DNA from: Epiperipatus broadwayi
Taxonomy: Eukaryota > Onychophora > Udeonychophora > Euonychophora > Peripatidae
Length of the DNA: 64,000 nt
Assembly: GCA_028023455.1 (NCBI GenBank)
Contig: JAQFVV010012476.1
Span: 2,895,820 to 2,959,819, forward strand
Direction: 5' to 3'
Part shown: one piece after another, positions 1 to 11,940 of the stretch
Layout of the letters: each line of letters starts with the position of its first letter
Position numbering within the stretch: the stretch's first letter is position 1
Program-made: the position numbers and the translations under genes
The notes under the pieces: model-generated
Seen by the model: the letters and a program-made list of their open reading frames with translations, nothing else
Databases searched by the model: none
Told to the model about the DNA's origin: nothing

Positions 1-889
1 CCATTAGAACCTATTTGCCATCTTATATTTTAATTTACAAATTTGATTAACTTTTGTTTAAATTTTAAAGATGATATTTTAAATTTAACTTGGGCATCTT
101 GATTCTCCAAAGTTTTGATAATAGCTCCAGCTCAGTGGATTTTGTTTACTATAAAATACACTTTGGAAAAAATAATATTGCAAAATAAGATTTAAGATTT
201 TGCTCACACACTATATTGACACAGGTGTACTGGTAGCATGAACTTTGTTTATAACTATTTTAATTTAAAGACTTATTAGTACTTTTAAATAACATTTCAT
301 TATATATGTATCATGGTGATACGTGAACTTTATACAGATACATGCAATCTTCAATATAAAATAAATTGACTCATTTAACAAAAAATAAAATCTATAATTT
401 AAACGATCTGGTTTTAAATAAAATATACACATTGTAAAATATATAAATCTATAGTATATTAATTTGTCTACATATATATCTGTGATAATACATATATCAA
501 TGTGTTGATGCTTATATACATGTACTCATAAAGGATTTAAATCTGGCCCAGATGGAGCTATGGGAAAAAATAAGTGAAATGTATATGAAATCAGGAATAT
601 ACCATTTTAATATCCATGTTTTATAAAGTTAACAATGTTTTTCCTTTGTTTGTTGTTCTTTGACTATGTAAATCTTAATTAAGATATGAAATAAGGATTT
701 ATGGTGATGTCACCTATTTTGATATTAAATGATTAGCATTACTCAAAAATATCATTAATTTAATAAAAATAAATTATAAAAATAAAAAAAATTGGTTATA
801 AAAATAATACTTAATACTTGATAAACACAGATTCATACCATAGTTGCAAAATCTTATAGTAAATAAGAAAATAAAATAATAAATCATAA
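1..889. other. AT-rich intergenic DNA, nothing recognised
   Basis: Very AT-rich sequence with many stops in all frames. I see no coding signal, tRNA or clear repeat in it. Confidence 0.5.
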
Positions 890-1000
890 ATTTCTTACTC
901 TGCATGGTTTGACACAGTTGGTCCAGTGTCCGACTTGGGATCAGGAGGTTTGAGGATTGATTCTGGCATTCACAGATTGAACTCCCAAGCAATAAAACCA
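890..1000. repeat. Single diverged R4-like unit
   Basis: Contains the phrase tgcatggtttg and, near its end, cccaagcaataaa. Both also mark units of the R4 tandem array near 31 kb. Short and diverged, so the assignment is tentative. Confidence 0.35.
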
Positions 1001-1191
1001 TATGAATTTTTTTTTAGCATTTTTTTAAATTAATTAATTAATTTATATATTGAAATAAAAAAGAATTATAGCATCATAAATTCCAATTACAAAATATATT
1101 TAAAAAAACAGTAAAAAATATAACAGTAATGCATGTAAATTTTAAATTAAACATGGTTCAATGTATATGTAAACAAAGGAGTAAACCACCC

Positions 1192-1480
1192 CCTCCCAGG
1201 TTATGACTTAAAAGCATTCTAAATATTGAACAAAGGATCAAAAATAGAATGAATCCACCTATTTTTGAAGCTCTGATATTTGTAAGCATACCTTTGTCAA
1301 TATTTATGAGTTTAATAACTCTTATGTGCCATATTCCATCTGGTTGATAAATTAATTTCATTCTGAATTACCAATAATGTCAGCAAAGGTTATGAACATT
1401 AGAACTACAGGAATAGATGGATTCATTCTTTTCTTGCTTCTTTGTTCAATATTTAGGATACTTTTGCTTCATGGCATGGG
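1192..1480. repeat. Foldback repeat R7, arms ~100 bp
   Basis: The stretch 1192-1290 reads as a diverged reverse complement of 1378-1480. Landmarks are tgaatccacct against ggattcattct, and ctaaatattgaacaaag against ctttgttcaatatttag. The ~85-bp spacer has no coding signal. A related single arm lies at about 11380-11480. Confidence 0.65.
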
Positions 1481-1546
1481 CAAGAATAATTTACTCTCTT
1501 TGGTTGCAGTAATGTATGTCTATATTAAAAATTTTGCTGTCAAGTG

Positions 1547-1650
1547 TTGTGGCCAGGTGGTCAGCACACCCACCTTACAAGCAGTTGTCTCAGGTCTGTG
1601 GGTTCACTTCCTGGCTGATGCTTTGACACATGGAAAAAAAAATTATGCAA
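1547..1650 (+). mobile_element. tRNA-derived SINE, copy 1
   Basis: An RNA polymerase III type promoter is visible: a box A-like tggccaggtgg at 1550-1560 and a box B-like ggttcacttcc at 1601-1611. The shared body is caagcagttgtc, then ggctgatgctttgacac, then an A-rich tail. Two other copies of the same body lie at 36461-36560 (+) and 28017-28090 (-). A functional tRNA is unlikely because no clean acceptor stem is visible. It directly abuts the 3' end of a minus-strand LINE. Confidence 0.6.
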
Positions 1651-1671
1651 AATTTTCTTCATCAATTCTAG

Positions 1672-4600
1672 ATCATCATCATCATCATTATCAACCATTA
1701 TCAATCCACTGCAGGATGAAGGTCTCTCCAAGTTTAATCCATCTTCTCCAATCTTTAGCTTCTCTTCTCCACATCACCCGGCACACTTTCTTATTTCATC
1801 CATCCATCTCACATGTGGTCTCTTTCTGGATCTTTTACAATCTCTTGGAATCCAGTTTAAAATTTCAATTGTCCATCTATTATCATCTCTTCTAACAATA
1901 TGACCAGCCCAACTCCACTTCAATCTTTTAATTTTTTCAATGAGGTCAGTAACACCTGTTTGTTCTCTTACCCATACATTGCGTTTACGATCTCTTGTTA
2001 CTCCCAACATACATCTCTCCATACTTCTTTGAGTGGTCTGAAGTCTCTGAATTGCTCTTCTATTAAGTGTCCAAGTCTCAGATCCATAAGTAAGAACTGG
2101 TAAAACACATTTGTTAAAAACCTTCCTTTTCAAACACATAGGCATATTTCCTTTTAGTATCAAGTTATTTCTATCAAAAGCACTCCAACCAAGTTTAATT
2201 GTATGATTAATTTCCTCCATTATGTTTCCATCTGTATTAATAATCTGACCAAGGTATTTGTAACTGTTAACTTCTTCTAATTCATCATAATCAATCTTTA
2301 TTTTCATATTTTGAGCAAATTGATTAAACATTACTTTAGTCTTTTTAACATTTATCTTTAGTCCTACTTTCCTACTTTCACCTGATAATTCCTGCAACAT
2401 TTCCTGCAGCTCTGAAGCATTATTTGCAAAAACAACTACATCATCTGTGAAATCTAAATGACTTAAATAATCACCATTTACTTTCACTCCTTTAGTTTCC
2501 CATTTTAATCCACAAAATACTTCATGGAGCACTGCTGTAAAAAGTTTTGGAGATATGGAGTCACCTTGCCTTACACCTTTCTCAATGTTGACTTTCCCAG
2601 TGTCATTATGTAATCTAATTGTTGCTGTTGCATTTTTATAAATATTCTTTAAAATATGACAATATCCTGGATCTATACCTTAATGATTTAATGCTTTAAT
2701 CACTGAAGAAATGTTTATAGAATCAAATGCCTTTTCATAATCTACAAATCCTAAGCATAATGGCAACTCATATTCATTTGTCCTTTCTATAACTTCTCTC
2801 AATACCTGGATATGATCTACTGTACTAAAACCACTTTTAAATCCAGCTTGTTCTCTTGGTTGGTGGAAATCCAATGTTCTCTGTTATCGAGTAGTAATTA
2901 TCTTGGTAAAATTTTTATATAAAACTGATAAAAGGCTGATAGGTCTGTAATTTCTAATATCTTCTTTATCACCTTTTTTAAATATTAATATTATTACTGC
3001 ATTCTTCCAATCATCTGGTACCTCTTTATCATTTAGACATTTGGTATATAAGTTTGCTAAAAAATTTTCTATTTCTTCACCTGCTTCTTTTAATATATCA
3101 ATTATAATTCCATCATTACTTGGAGCCTTTCCTTTCTTCATACATTTAATTGCATGTCTCACTTTTTCATTTAAAATTCTGGACAATTTGGAAGATGTAA
3201 TAGATATAGGAGGTACTTGTTGTTTATTACTATATAATTCTTGATAAAAATCTTCTACCAATTTCATGATGTCATCTCTCCTTTTAGTAATAATTCCATC
3301 TTTTTTTCTTATTGCAGATATAAATTTCCTACCAATACCAAATGTTGTTTTACATTCTTAAGACTTTTATTTTCTTCTACAGCTTTCCTTGCTAGTTCAC
3401 AGTTATACTTTCTTATATAATTTTCAACTCTTTTCCGCACCATTTTACAAAATTCGAGATATTCAATTCTTTTTAATGCATCATTTTTGTATATCTTCAT
3501 ATTCCTTCTTTTCTTCATAAATTCTCTAGTCTCAGTAGAAATTTTATTGGTCAATTGCTGTTTCTTTCTACCACCTATCTTTGTTGCAGTTTTCAAAAGT
3601 GTATCAGTTATTTTCATATTAATTTCATTCAAATCTGAATCATGTTCAAAATCTACTAATACTTGAAACCGATTTGTAAGTTCTAATTTAAATTCATTAG
3701 AATGTTTCTGAAGATTAGGAATATCAACTGTAAATATTATTTTTCTTAATAATTTTTGTCTCTCTAGTTTTACATTAACACGTGTCTTACACCTTACTAA
3801 TCGATGATCACTTCCTGTGTTAAATTTATTAAGAACATTACAATCTTGAAATATGTATTTTCTGTTAGTCAAAATATAATCCAATTCTTCTGTACCTTCA
3901 TTTGGATGCTTCCATGTCCATTTCCTTTTAACATTTTTCTCAAAAAAAGAATTCATAATATAAAGTTTTTCTTTTTCTGCAAACTCCACAAGTCTATGTC
4001 CTCTCTCATTTCTATTACCATAACCAAAATTACCCACAACACTTTCATCTTTCATTTTTTTTACCAATTCTAGCATTAAAGTCTCTCAAAACAATTTTAA
4101 AATGGTGTTTACTCTGATCAAAAGCCTTTTGTACATCCATATAAAAATCTTCTACTACTTCATCACTATGAGAACTTGTTGGGGCATAAACCTGAATTAT
4201 CTGCATTTGGTATCTGCTATTAAGTTGTATAACTAATCTTGCCACTCTGTCCGATACACCGTCAATCTCCACAATATTGTTCTTCCACTTTTTATTTATA
4301 ATGAATCCTACTCCACTTGTATTTTCAATATTTGTGCCTTTATAATAGAGTATATGTCCACTTTTTAAATCAATTGTCTCTTCACCTTTTCTTCTAACTT
4401 CACAAAGTCCAATAATGTCCCATTTAATATAAGAGAGTTCTTCTTCTAATTCTTGCAATCTTCCTTCACTTGAAAGTGATCTGCAGTTGTAAGTACCTAA
4501 ATAAAAAGTCATCATCAAATGGCAGCCTGGGTCTGCAATCAGGGGATTCTTAGCACCCTCCGCCTTTGGCCACCAACCGCTGCCTCGGTTGGTGACTTTA

Positions 4601-4998
4601 CAGCCTCCTGGGAATAAGGGCCATGCTTTATTTTTGTCTGTCATAATTGAATATATGTATTGGGAAAATATTTATCATTTACACAAACATTCATTCTTTC
4701 TTATCAGGCACTGAGAAGAAAGACCATGGTCTTTCTTGATCTTAAACTCAGAGGTAAAAAGCCAATAAACTCACCATGCTGGCTAATACGTGTTGGTGAG
4801 CAGCCCATCTATGTTCATATACTATATGAATAATCACATAGTAATAACAGCTGCAACGACAAGAACATATGGAGTGGACATTAGGAATTAGCCCTGCTCG
4901 GTTCCTTTAAGGCCTCCAAGAGGAATCAAAGGGAGACTTCAGTTAATAGCAAAACTCCTTTCTGCAGCCCACTTCTAGATATACATTCTAAAATATCA
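1672..4998 (-). mobile_element. RTE-like LINE, copy A, nearly full length
   Basis: A non-LTR retrotransposon reading right to left. Its 3' end is a GAT-type microsatellite (atcatcatcatcatcat at about 1673-1690), a tail style seen in RTE-clade elements. Its 5' non-coding part, about 4655-4998, matches about 32440-32720 upstream of copy B; shared phrases include catatagtatatgaacat and gagtttaagat. That places a ~350-bp 5' UTR inside the element. The coding part is cut by several stops and frameshifts, described separately. The element is dead but otherwise complete. Confidence 0.88.
1774..4644 (-). pseudogene. Broken endonuclease-reverse transcriptase of RTE copy A
   Basis: One ancestral protein is now in at least five pieces. 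The N-terminal AP-type endonuclease (4045-4644) starts MTDKNKAWPLF and keeps the LGTYNCRSL, CEVRRKGE and YAPTSS motifs. Its DFNARIG block ends in a frameshift near 4070. The segment 3309-4076 carries SDHRLV. The reverse transcriptase follows in 2884-3267 ([11 protein letters not shown]), 2680-2874 (DYEKAFDSI) and up to 1774 (FTDD at the catalytic box, [18 protein letters not shown]). Compared with copy B, CAA has become TAA near 2680, another stop lies near 2884, and one base is lost near 1779. Its upstream ATG at 4642-4644 adds about 43 residues before the start used for copy B, so the true ancestral start may lie there. Confidence 0.88.
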
Positions 4999-5394
4999 AC
5001 CTTATATAAGCATTTATGAGTCATAATTGCTTTCTAATTTGACAAATTTCAAGCATGTTGACAATATTTCTAACAATCTGCTATGGAATAACTTTAATAG
5101 TGATCGGCTAGTTGCTATGGTTACTTTTTCAAATCAGTACTCAATTTAAACTCATAATTACAAATGCTAACATTATTTACCTATTGTAGATGCTTTTTTA
5201 AATTGGTATCCAATTTAAGTTTACAAAAATATAGATTGAAAATAGTTTGCTTCTAGACAATATTATTAGAATATGCCATGGGATAATCTTAATAATAATT
5301 AACATATTAAAATCAGTACTTGATTTAAGTTTATGAATATAAATAGTAATGTTCTTTACTTACTGTGGATCCTATTTTAAAATGATTATCTTAA
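4999..5394. repeat. Degenerate short tandem units
   Basis: Three diverged units share the phrase aatcagtact or attggtatcc followed by ..atttaa(a/g)tt.. at roughly 5100, 5200 and 5310. No coding potential is visible. Unit length is irregular, about 90-120 bp. Confidence 0.4.
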
Positions 5395-5703
5395 CTCTCA
5401 GATGTTGTTTTAAACCACTAAACATCACATCATCACAATTCTTTATACTTACACAAGCTGTTTACACGGAGGCTAAACTCTCCATACAGCATCACCAATC
5501 AGATCTAAGATCAAGGTGCAGTGCTCTTAGATCCAAGACTCCTCAGTGGTGAAAGACACAAGCTAAAAATTATTCTCAGATATTGGATGAGTAGACAATA
5601 AATAGGGATTTTGTGCACAAACTTTCTTGCTTCCATTGGTTACTTTGGCTTACACTGAGTGGTGCTACTGTATGGAGAGTTTAACCTCTGTGTAAGATGT
5701 TTT
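5395..5703 (+). repeat. R1 repeat with decayed hammerhead core
   Basis: Shows the R1 ends (aaacatcacat; gagtttaacct) and body: aggtgcagtgctct, ggatgagtagacaa, tactgtatggagagttt. The ribozyme core is damaged: CTGATGA reads GTGGTGA and the GAAAC position reads aaaaat, so this copy should not cleave. Confidence 0.65.
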
Positions 5704-7780
5704 TTTGTTTTCACATTCAACATTGAATTTAAGATTAAAGCATTAAAAAATAATTATTTTTGCTTACAAATGAAATAAATTCTAAATATTTACATTTCTG
5801 AAAATTTTTAAAAATGAGATTGTAATCAAAACTAAAAGTCTTTTACATTATCATTTCTGGGAAGATTATTTTTCATTTTCCAAAATCAACAAAATCTTTA
5901 TTATATGTTGTTTTAAAATGTGAATAAATAAATATTTATTTCTCTTAAATCTAATAAATTATACTTTAAAGTTTGAAACTTTTAAATATTTTTCTATATT
6001 ACCAGAATATTTTCAGACTCATCTTTGCTAATTGCACTAATTACATAGTGACTAAGCTTATAAATGCCTTTAGGGTAAATTTGCATTGTCCAAAAACATA
6101 GCATTCTGGTTTTGAAAATAAAATATTTCTGGTCAAAATAAATTATTAATAATTTATATTCTTGATTTGTAATAATTATTGTCAATTAAAAATCTTGAAT
6201 TGTAATAAATTCGCAAATAAACACACTTTTTATTACTTTCAAACTATTTTCTTCAAATAATGTCATAAATATTTGTGAAATCAGAAGATGTCAGAATACA
6301 AAATGGCAACTCATCAAGGTAGAGATAAGATAAAGCGAAAACTCTCTTATCTTGCTGAATTTTTGCTTTTCTGACCATCTATGGAATTTTTTCCAAACTA
6401 AAATTTTATATTGAAATATATATATGTGAAAATAAAGCTTGTGAAAATTTGTAATAGATAGCACATAAGTTTAAAAATGCTGTGTTTGGAATGATGGAAA
6501 GGTTAAAGCTGAATAAAAAACTTAGCTATTTGTATGTCTACAATTATTAAAAATACTGCACAGAGTCTTCTAGTAATTATATAATTTCAAATAATCAATA
6601 TTTTTATTAATGTATATTAGCACATTAATTTAACATATAAATGTCTGGTCAATTATTAGCTTATTATGTTGCCATGATTTAAATTATCTGTTCTATATAA
6701 AAGTGCAACTAGGGCTTTGTAGAAGAAGAATAACATTTTGTATAAATACATTTTACTTATATAAATAAATAAATTGACACAACAAAAACAAATTAACAAT
6801 ATAGTAAATTAATTATTATGTACTTCTATACCTTTAAAAGAAAATACTCATTTAAATAAATATATTGCAAGATATGTTTTATAATAATAGTAATAATAAT
6901 TATTATTTATTAATTACATAATGTGTAAAATGAAATAACTATAAAAAGAGCTGTGTGGAGAGTTATTTATAATATCTATCAAATTTCAAAATTAAATATA
7001 AAAACAAAAGAATATATCATTAATCATATGCAAAACAGCAAATATATTTACAAAGATTAGTAAAAAAAACACAATTATAATAAAAGAACAATGATAATGA
7101 TATGTTGATGATGAAAGAATATGTTAGAGAAACATTAAAGTTGAATAGAAAGAGATAAAATGTAAAAAAAAATATCTCTAATAGTTGATTGTAAATATAA
7201 AAAAAGGAAATTATGAGAGTTAAAAAAAAAGGGTATAAGAAATCTTTAATAGTACTTAAAGGAAGTAAATGAAAAAAAGATATTTATTTAAAAAATTTCG
7301 AAGACCCAAGACACTATGTAAAAGTAAAGAGTTTAGAAAGGATATATAGTAAATATCTATGACAGATAAGAAGAGTCAAGCAGAAAGTTAATTTATACTA
7401 ATTCAAATTGGGAATGTCTATGAATGCAAAAATATCTCCTACTGTCTTTTGGTATATATATGCTACTGTTTTCAATCACATGTTTTTTGTCTACTCTTTG
7501 TAATCTTTTTATCATTTTTCTTCATTTCCCCACCTATTTTACTGTATTGGTTTTTCAGTCACTAAAATAGGCATAAAGCCGGCATGGTGACAATAATCTT
7601 TTTTGCACTAATTGCATGGTTATTCAACTATATTTTCATCCTACAATCACACACATAGAATTTTATACCTCTAAGTAAAAAACAAGGATATTTCCTTTTT
7701 ATATTGTTAGTTCTTATTAAAAACAATTTAAGTTAAATCTACAATTAATATCTTTACTTTCTTATTGCATTGCCAAATCC
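5704..7780. other. AT-rich stretch without gene
   Basis: Long, very AT-rich, stop-dense sequence. A short ORF at 5994-6185 (-) shows no recognisable motif. I see no RNA gene and no repeat I can define confidently. Confidence 0.45.
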
Positions 7781-7784
7781 ATAT

Positions 7785-7952
7785 AATATTAATATCATCT
7801 ATGTTCTTTATTAATTTTTCCAATCCATTATTGACAATTTTGATTGCCCTAGAAAAGTTTTGAAGAAAATTGCTGGGACAATCGAAACTGTCATTGTGAG
7901 GTGTAAATAAGTATTGTCAAAAGTAATAAAGAACATAGATAATATTAATATT
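7785..7952. repeat. Small foldback with hammerhead-like spacer
   Basis: Arms of about 29 bp: 7785-7813 (aatattaatatcatctatg...) and 7924-7952 read as near-perfect reverse complements. The spacer holds TTGAAGA at 7860-7866, a possible stem II (ATTG..CAAT), GAAAC at 7884-7888 and GTC at 7890-7892. That resembles a hammerhead core with C3 changed to T. Confidence 0.5.
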
Positions 7953-8159
7953 ATACAATTAATATCATTATATTTTCATCCTCATTAATAACTTTTTCAA
8001 GATTTTTGTAGTTTTTAACTTCTAATTCATTACTATTTTTTTTAGTTATATTTAAACCTTCTATTCTGTTATACATCCTTGAAACATCTGAATAAAGATA
8101 TTCAACAAAGACAAATGACCTCCAGGATGCATTTCATGCTGAACCAGAATTCTACAGTC

Positions 8160-8990
8160 AACCAAATCATAATCTTCTATACATGTCTTATTATGATGAT
8201 AAAGATGTGAATAAGAGATTGTGATCTGGGTCAACTAAAGAGTGCTGATTTAGCATGAAGTACAAATTAGAACCTTTAATTGTCTTTTTCATATATTTTA
8301 AGAAGGTATGGTAAAATGGAAATGTTAAGTATATCTAAAAAAAAAAATTGTACATAAGAAAAAAAAAGATGAAAGTCAATTATTTTAGGTATTTATGTTT
8401 AATTAAAAAAACATATATCTTAATTTTTAATTGGGTTTAAAGTTTATATTTGGGCTAGGAGTGAGATAATAATTTCTTGCCAAATAAATAATTAGTAACA
8501 ATCTTTAATATATTTATCAAAAGACAATGACACTGAAGATCTGGGAGCAGAAAACTTGACACTTGTATGTCAAATTGGAATAATTTGATACTCATAAATA
8601 CTAAACAAATGATGAAGTGTATAAGAAATTATAAGCTGGCCAACTAAAAAGAGTTGGTTCACAACATAATGCATCCTATCTTTATATGTTTCAAAAATGT
8701 ATGATGGAATGGAAGTTTTAATTATCCTGAAAAACACACACATATATATAGAAAAAGTGAAATGAAATTGATTTATTCCACGTGTTTGTGTATAATTAAA
8801 AAAACAAATACATTAATCATTAACTGGGATTACAGTTTATATGTAGGTTAGAAATATTACAATCTCCAGTGTAAAATATAATTCGTAATAAACATTAATG
8901 TATATATCTGAATTAAGCAGTGTCCAATTGTATATGCAGAATATTTGACACTTATAAATCAAATTATAATAATTTGTTTGGCATTTTGTA
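8160..8990 (+). repeat. R3 repeat, two tandem units of ~420 bp
   Basis: Two diverged copies lie in a row. Shared landmarks are atactaaacaaatgatgaag, cagcatgaaatgca-like text, ggaatggaagtttta, a run of vowel-rich sequence, then agtttatat.tgggctagga and ttgacactt.taaatcaaat. Related units lie at 14450-15190 and about 52980-53190. No ORF of note. Confidence 0.55.
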
Positions 8991-9016
8991 AATATTCGAC
9001 AGGGCAGAAATCCAGA

Positions 9017-9101
9017 CCCTTTCTCTCATTGCAAATGCGCTCCACAAATAAACTTCCTTCCCTTTCTCTCATTGCACATGCGCTCCCAAGTAAACTTCCT
9101 T
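9017..9101. repeat. 43-bp tandem duplication
   Basis: Two adjacent units, 9017-9059 and 9060-9101, both begin ccctttctctcattgca and end aacttcctt. They differ at a few positions. Confidence 0.8.
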
Positions 9102-9129
9102 ATTAAGTAAACTAGAAATTGTTTTATCT

Positions 9130-9310
9130 TCTCTTATATCTTCTTGTTTGCATTTAATAGTTCTTTTAACATTTTCTGCTGATCTGAAGCATTATTTATA
9201 AAAACACCCACATCATCTCTTAATCACCATTTATGTTTACTCCTTTAGTTTTCAATTTTTTAATACCAAAACATTTGCTGTAAAAAGCATTGAAGAGATA
9301 AAATTAGCCA
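9130..9310 (-). mobile_element. RTE LINE fragment (RT region)
   Basis: Plus-strand phrases ctgaagcattattt, acatcatct and actcctttagttt match the reverse-transcriptase part of copy A at about 2400-2540 in the same orientation. It corresponds to the stretch around the catalytic box but has deletions and no open frame. Confidence 0.7.
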
Positions 9311-9452
9311 CTACGTATGAAAATAAAGAAATTTCAGTCTTTGTGTTAGTTTGAATTTCATTCAGCATATAAGCTTTTAAATCACCTTTTGTTCCCAAAT
9401 GTAAAAATAAATGTGTGCGTGTAAATTAAAATTCTTTCATAAAAGTAGTACA

Positions 9453-9665
9453 TTATTTTTGATTTACGGTCATTTTTGCTAGCAGTTCGCTTTTGTCCTT
9501 AATTTTTAAAATATTTTCGTCAATCACATCTCCAATAATAAATCCGTTAGTGAAAAACCCCGGGGTATGTAGTTTGTATTCATTAAAGTCGTTTTTTATA
9601 TTATTTTTTAATTTCAGATAAAATTTAGAGAATTTTTTTAAAGGCCTTATTGAGTCACATTTCAT
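9453..9665 (-). CDS. Short unrecognised ORF, possible exon
   Basis: A 70-codon reading frame with fairly balanced amino-acid content, including HTPGFFTNGFIIGDVID and KDKSELLAKM. It matches none of the repeat families seen here, and I do not recognise it. It could be a conserved exon, an unfamiliar element fragment or chance. No convincing splice sites or partner exons were found. Confidence 0.2.
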   Translation of the reverse strand: MKCDSIRPLKKFSKFYLKLKNNIKNDFNEYKLHTPGFFTNGFIIGDVIDENILKIKDKSELLAKMTVNQK

Positions 9666-10290
9666 TTAAAGAGAGGTAAACTCTACTAAGAAAGAACAAT
9701 ATACCCATACTGCACCCGCAGTGAGGTGGAGGGAAGAAAAGAAACAAAGGCCTATCTTCGACTACCTATCTCTTCAATATGTCAAAAGATAATGCTATTT
9801 TCACACATCTAAAATACTGTGGAGACAGTATTAAATAAAATATTAGTGAAACAAAGAATAAAATATATTGCACGTATACACACACACATAACACAAATGC
9901 TTTCAAATATTATGCTACGATAAACAAATGATGAGGTAATCATAGCTATTGATGTAACATTTCTATGAATGCCGTTGGTTTATTAACATGTAGTTAGTTG
10001 GAAGGTCAAATAATATAAAAAGCAAACAGGAAGCACCATTTCTATTTATTTATCCATCTAACCCCTGGAAATCAATTTAGGAACTTTTAGCTTCACAGCC
10101 AGATATTATTACTACTAGATCAATTACAAATTTATTTTTTAAAACAGAATTTTTATTAATTTTAATTTTAGCAGTGCATTTTTCATTCAGATACTGGTGC
10201 ATGGCTTTATGTTGAAGTAGAGATGAGGATTATATTGATAAAGAACAAGAAAGAAAATTGTATATTAAAAAGAGTAAAGGTAACAATAGT

Positions 10291-10798
10291 TGGTGTCGAT
10301 TTAGTTTGTACTCACGGCCATTTTGAAATTGAAAGACCAGCTAAGACTACCATTGACACATCCACTGATAAATGACATAAATATTGAATCAAAGTATTTT
10401 AAATTCATATATTAGAAATTATAAGCTAGTAAAAGTAATATGCTTTATTTCGTATGGGCATATAGTATAATCTTTTAGTATTTAGAAATTATAAGCTTGG
10501 GTTTGATCAGAATTCTGCATCATTTGGATGATACTTTGTATCAGCCAAACCATCCTCCCCCCTCCACGCATATTCCGTTCGATTTGCACTGTCATATTTC
10601 AAATATTTTATGAACGTTAATTTTTTTTTAAAAAAATCTCTAATAAAATAAAGCATATTAATTTCATTAGCTTATAATTTCTAAAATATGAATTTTAAAG
10701 TACTTTTATTCAATACTTATGTCATTTATCGATTGGATGCATCAGCTGTGATTTTTAGATTTCAAAATGGCCATGAGTACAAACTAAATCAAGACCCA
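10291..10798. repeat. Foldback repeat, arms ~160 bp
   Basis: Left arm about 10291-10455 and right arm about 10644-10798 are reverse complements at most positions. Landmarks are gatttagtttgtactca, ggccattttgaaat, ataaatgacataa and tagaaattataagct. The ~190-bp spacer is not coding. A short ORF at 10688-10876 is just the right arm read through. Confidence 0.75.
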
Positions 10799-11129
10799 AT
10801 AGTTTTAGCACATGCAGAAGTATTAACTTCCCCATCCTTTCCCACAAATAATGAAGGCCATATCATATTACAATAGTATTTTTCATTTTTACAGTTGATA
10901 AACTGATGAACATCTATCCAAGCCAAATTAATATGTGGCTTTTATCTTTAGTTAAGATTAATTGGATATATATTTATTGACCATTTAATTGACTTGGTTA
11001 TATGCTAACTATCTGCAAAAAAAGTTCTAAATCTATTTGTAACCAGAGAAAATTGGGCGAATGTAGTAACTTCTACACCTTGAGGATCTTAACTTTATTT
11101 ACTGGTATTTTGTAAATTAATGGCTTAAA

Positions 11130-11330
11130 TCACTCTTCCCTAAGACTATGACCAAATAATATTCTCTCAATAAACGATGAAGTGATAGAAAAAAATCCTT
11201 CATTAACAGAATATTATTTATTTATGGCTTGGGGGAAAAGTGATTTATTGCATTAATTATACATGCAATGATCTGCATTAATTTAATTGCATTAATTATA
11301 CATGTAATGATCTGTATTAATTTAATGAGT
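11130..11330. repeat. Small foldback plus 39-bp tandem duplication
   Basis: About 11130-11175 pairs with 11206-11250 (aaataatattct against agaatattattt). Directly after come two 39-bp units at 11247-11285 and 11286-11324. Both begin attgcattaattatacatg and differ at two or three sites. Confidence 0.6.
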
Positions 11331-11556
11331 ATGGAAACAGATAACTCAATAAATTTGCAACTAATGGAATAAACCATTCTCTCCTCAATCTATGAATAAA
11401 TAACAATTTTTGGCAAAGAATCAAGAGTAGAATATATCCACCTATTCTTTAAGCTTCTGATGTTTATAATCTTATTCTTGCCAACATTGATGGAAATACC
11501 AAGTAAAATCAATATATCAGCCACATGAAAAACTTGCATTAATAATTATTAAATTA

Positions 11557-11780
11557 AACCCCAAACATCACCTGATCATCTAAAAATCTAGGTGCAGTGC
11601 TCTCAGATCCAAGGCTCCTCACTGATGAAAGCCATAAGTTAGAAATTAGTCTGGAGATATTGGATGAGTAGGCACTAGATAGGGATTTTATGCACAAGAC
11701 TTCTGGCATCTATTGATTACTCTGGTTTGCACTGAGTGGCACTACTGTATGGAGAGTTTTGTCTGTTTTAATTATTAAAT
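11557..11780 (+). repeat. R1 repeat
   Basis: Short-form R1: aaacatcacctgatca, then gtgcagtgctctcag, the hammerhead segment, actagatagggatttta and actgtatggagagttttg. It contains one of the better-preserved ribozyme cores, listed separately. Confidence 0.75.
11607..11665 (+). ncRNA. Candidate type I hammerhead ribozyme in R1
   Basis: Stem I is formed by ATCCAA with TTGGAT, and TCCTCA with TGGAGA. The core CTGATGA is at 11622-11628. The stem II region is short (AGCC..AGTT, weak). GAAAT follows at 11642-11646, then a two-bp stem III and the GTC triplet at 11649-11651, with predicted cleavage after 11651. C15.2 is T here, giving a G-U wobble in stem III. Activity is uncertain. Confidence 0.55.
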
Positions 11781-11940
11781 TAATAATCAATTAAATAAAA
11801 ATGGAATCTCATTTTAAGTGGCATTGTTTTAAAAGCCTGGACCTGCACACATTTTAGAATGAAGACATTAAACATGAAAATAACTTTGAAAATGCAAGAT
11901 TGGTTTTTGTTTGAAGTTACATAGGCAAAAAAGAAAGAAT

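Noticed and set aside
1377-1895. 172-codon plus-strand ORF
   Set aside because: It runs through the R7 foldback, the SINE and the antisense of RTE copy A, so it is not a gene.
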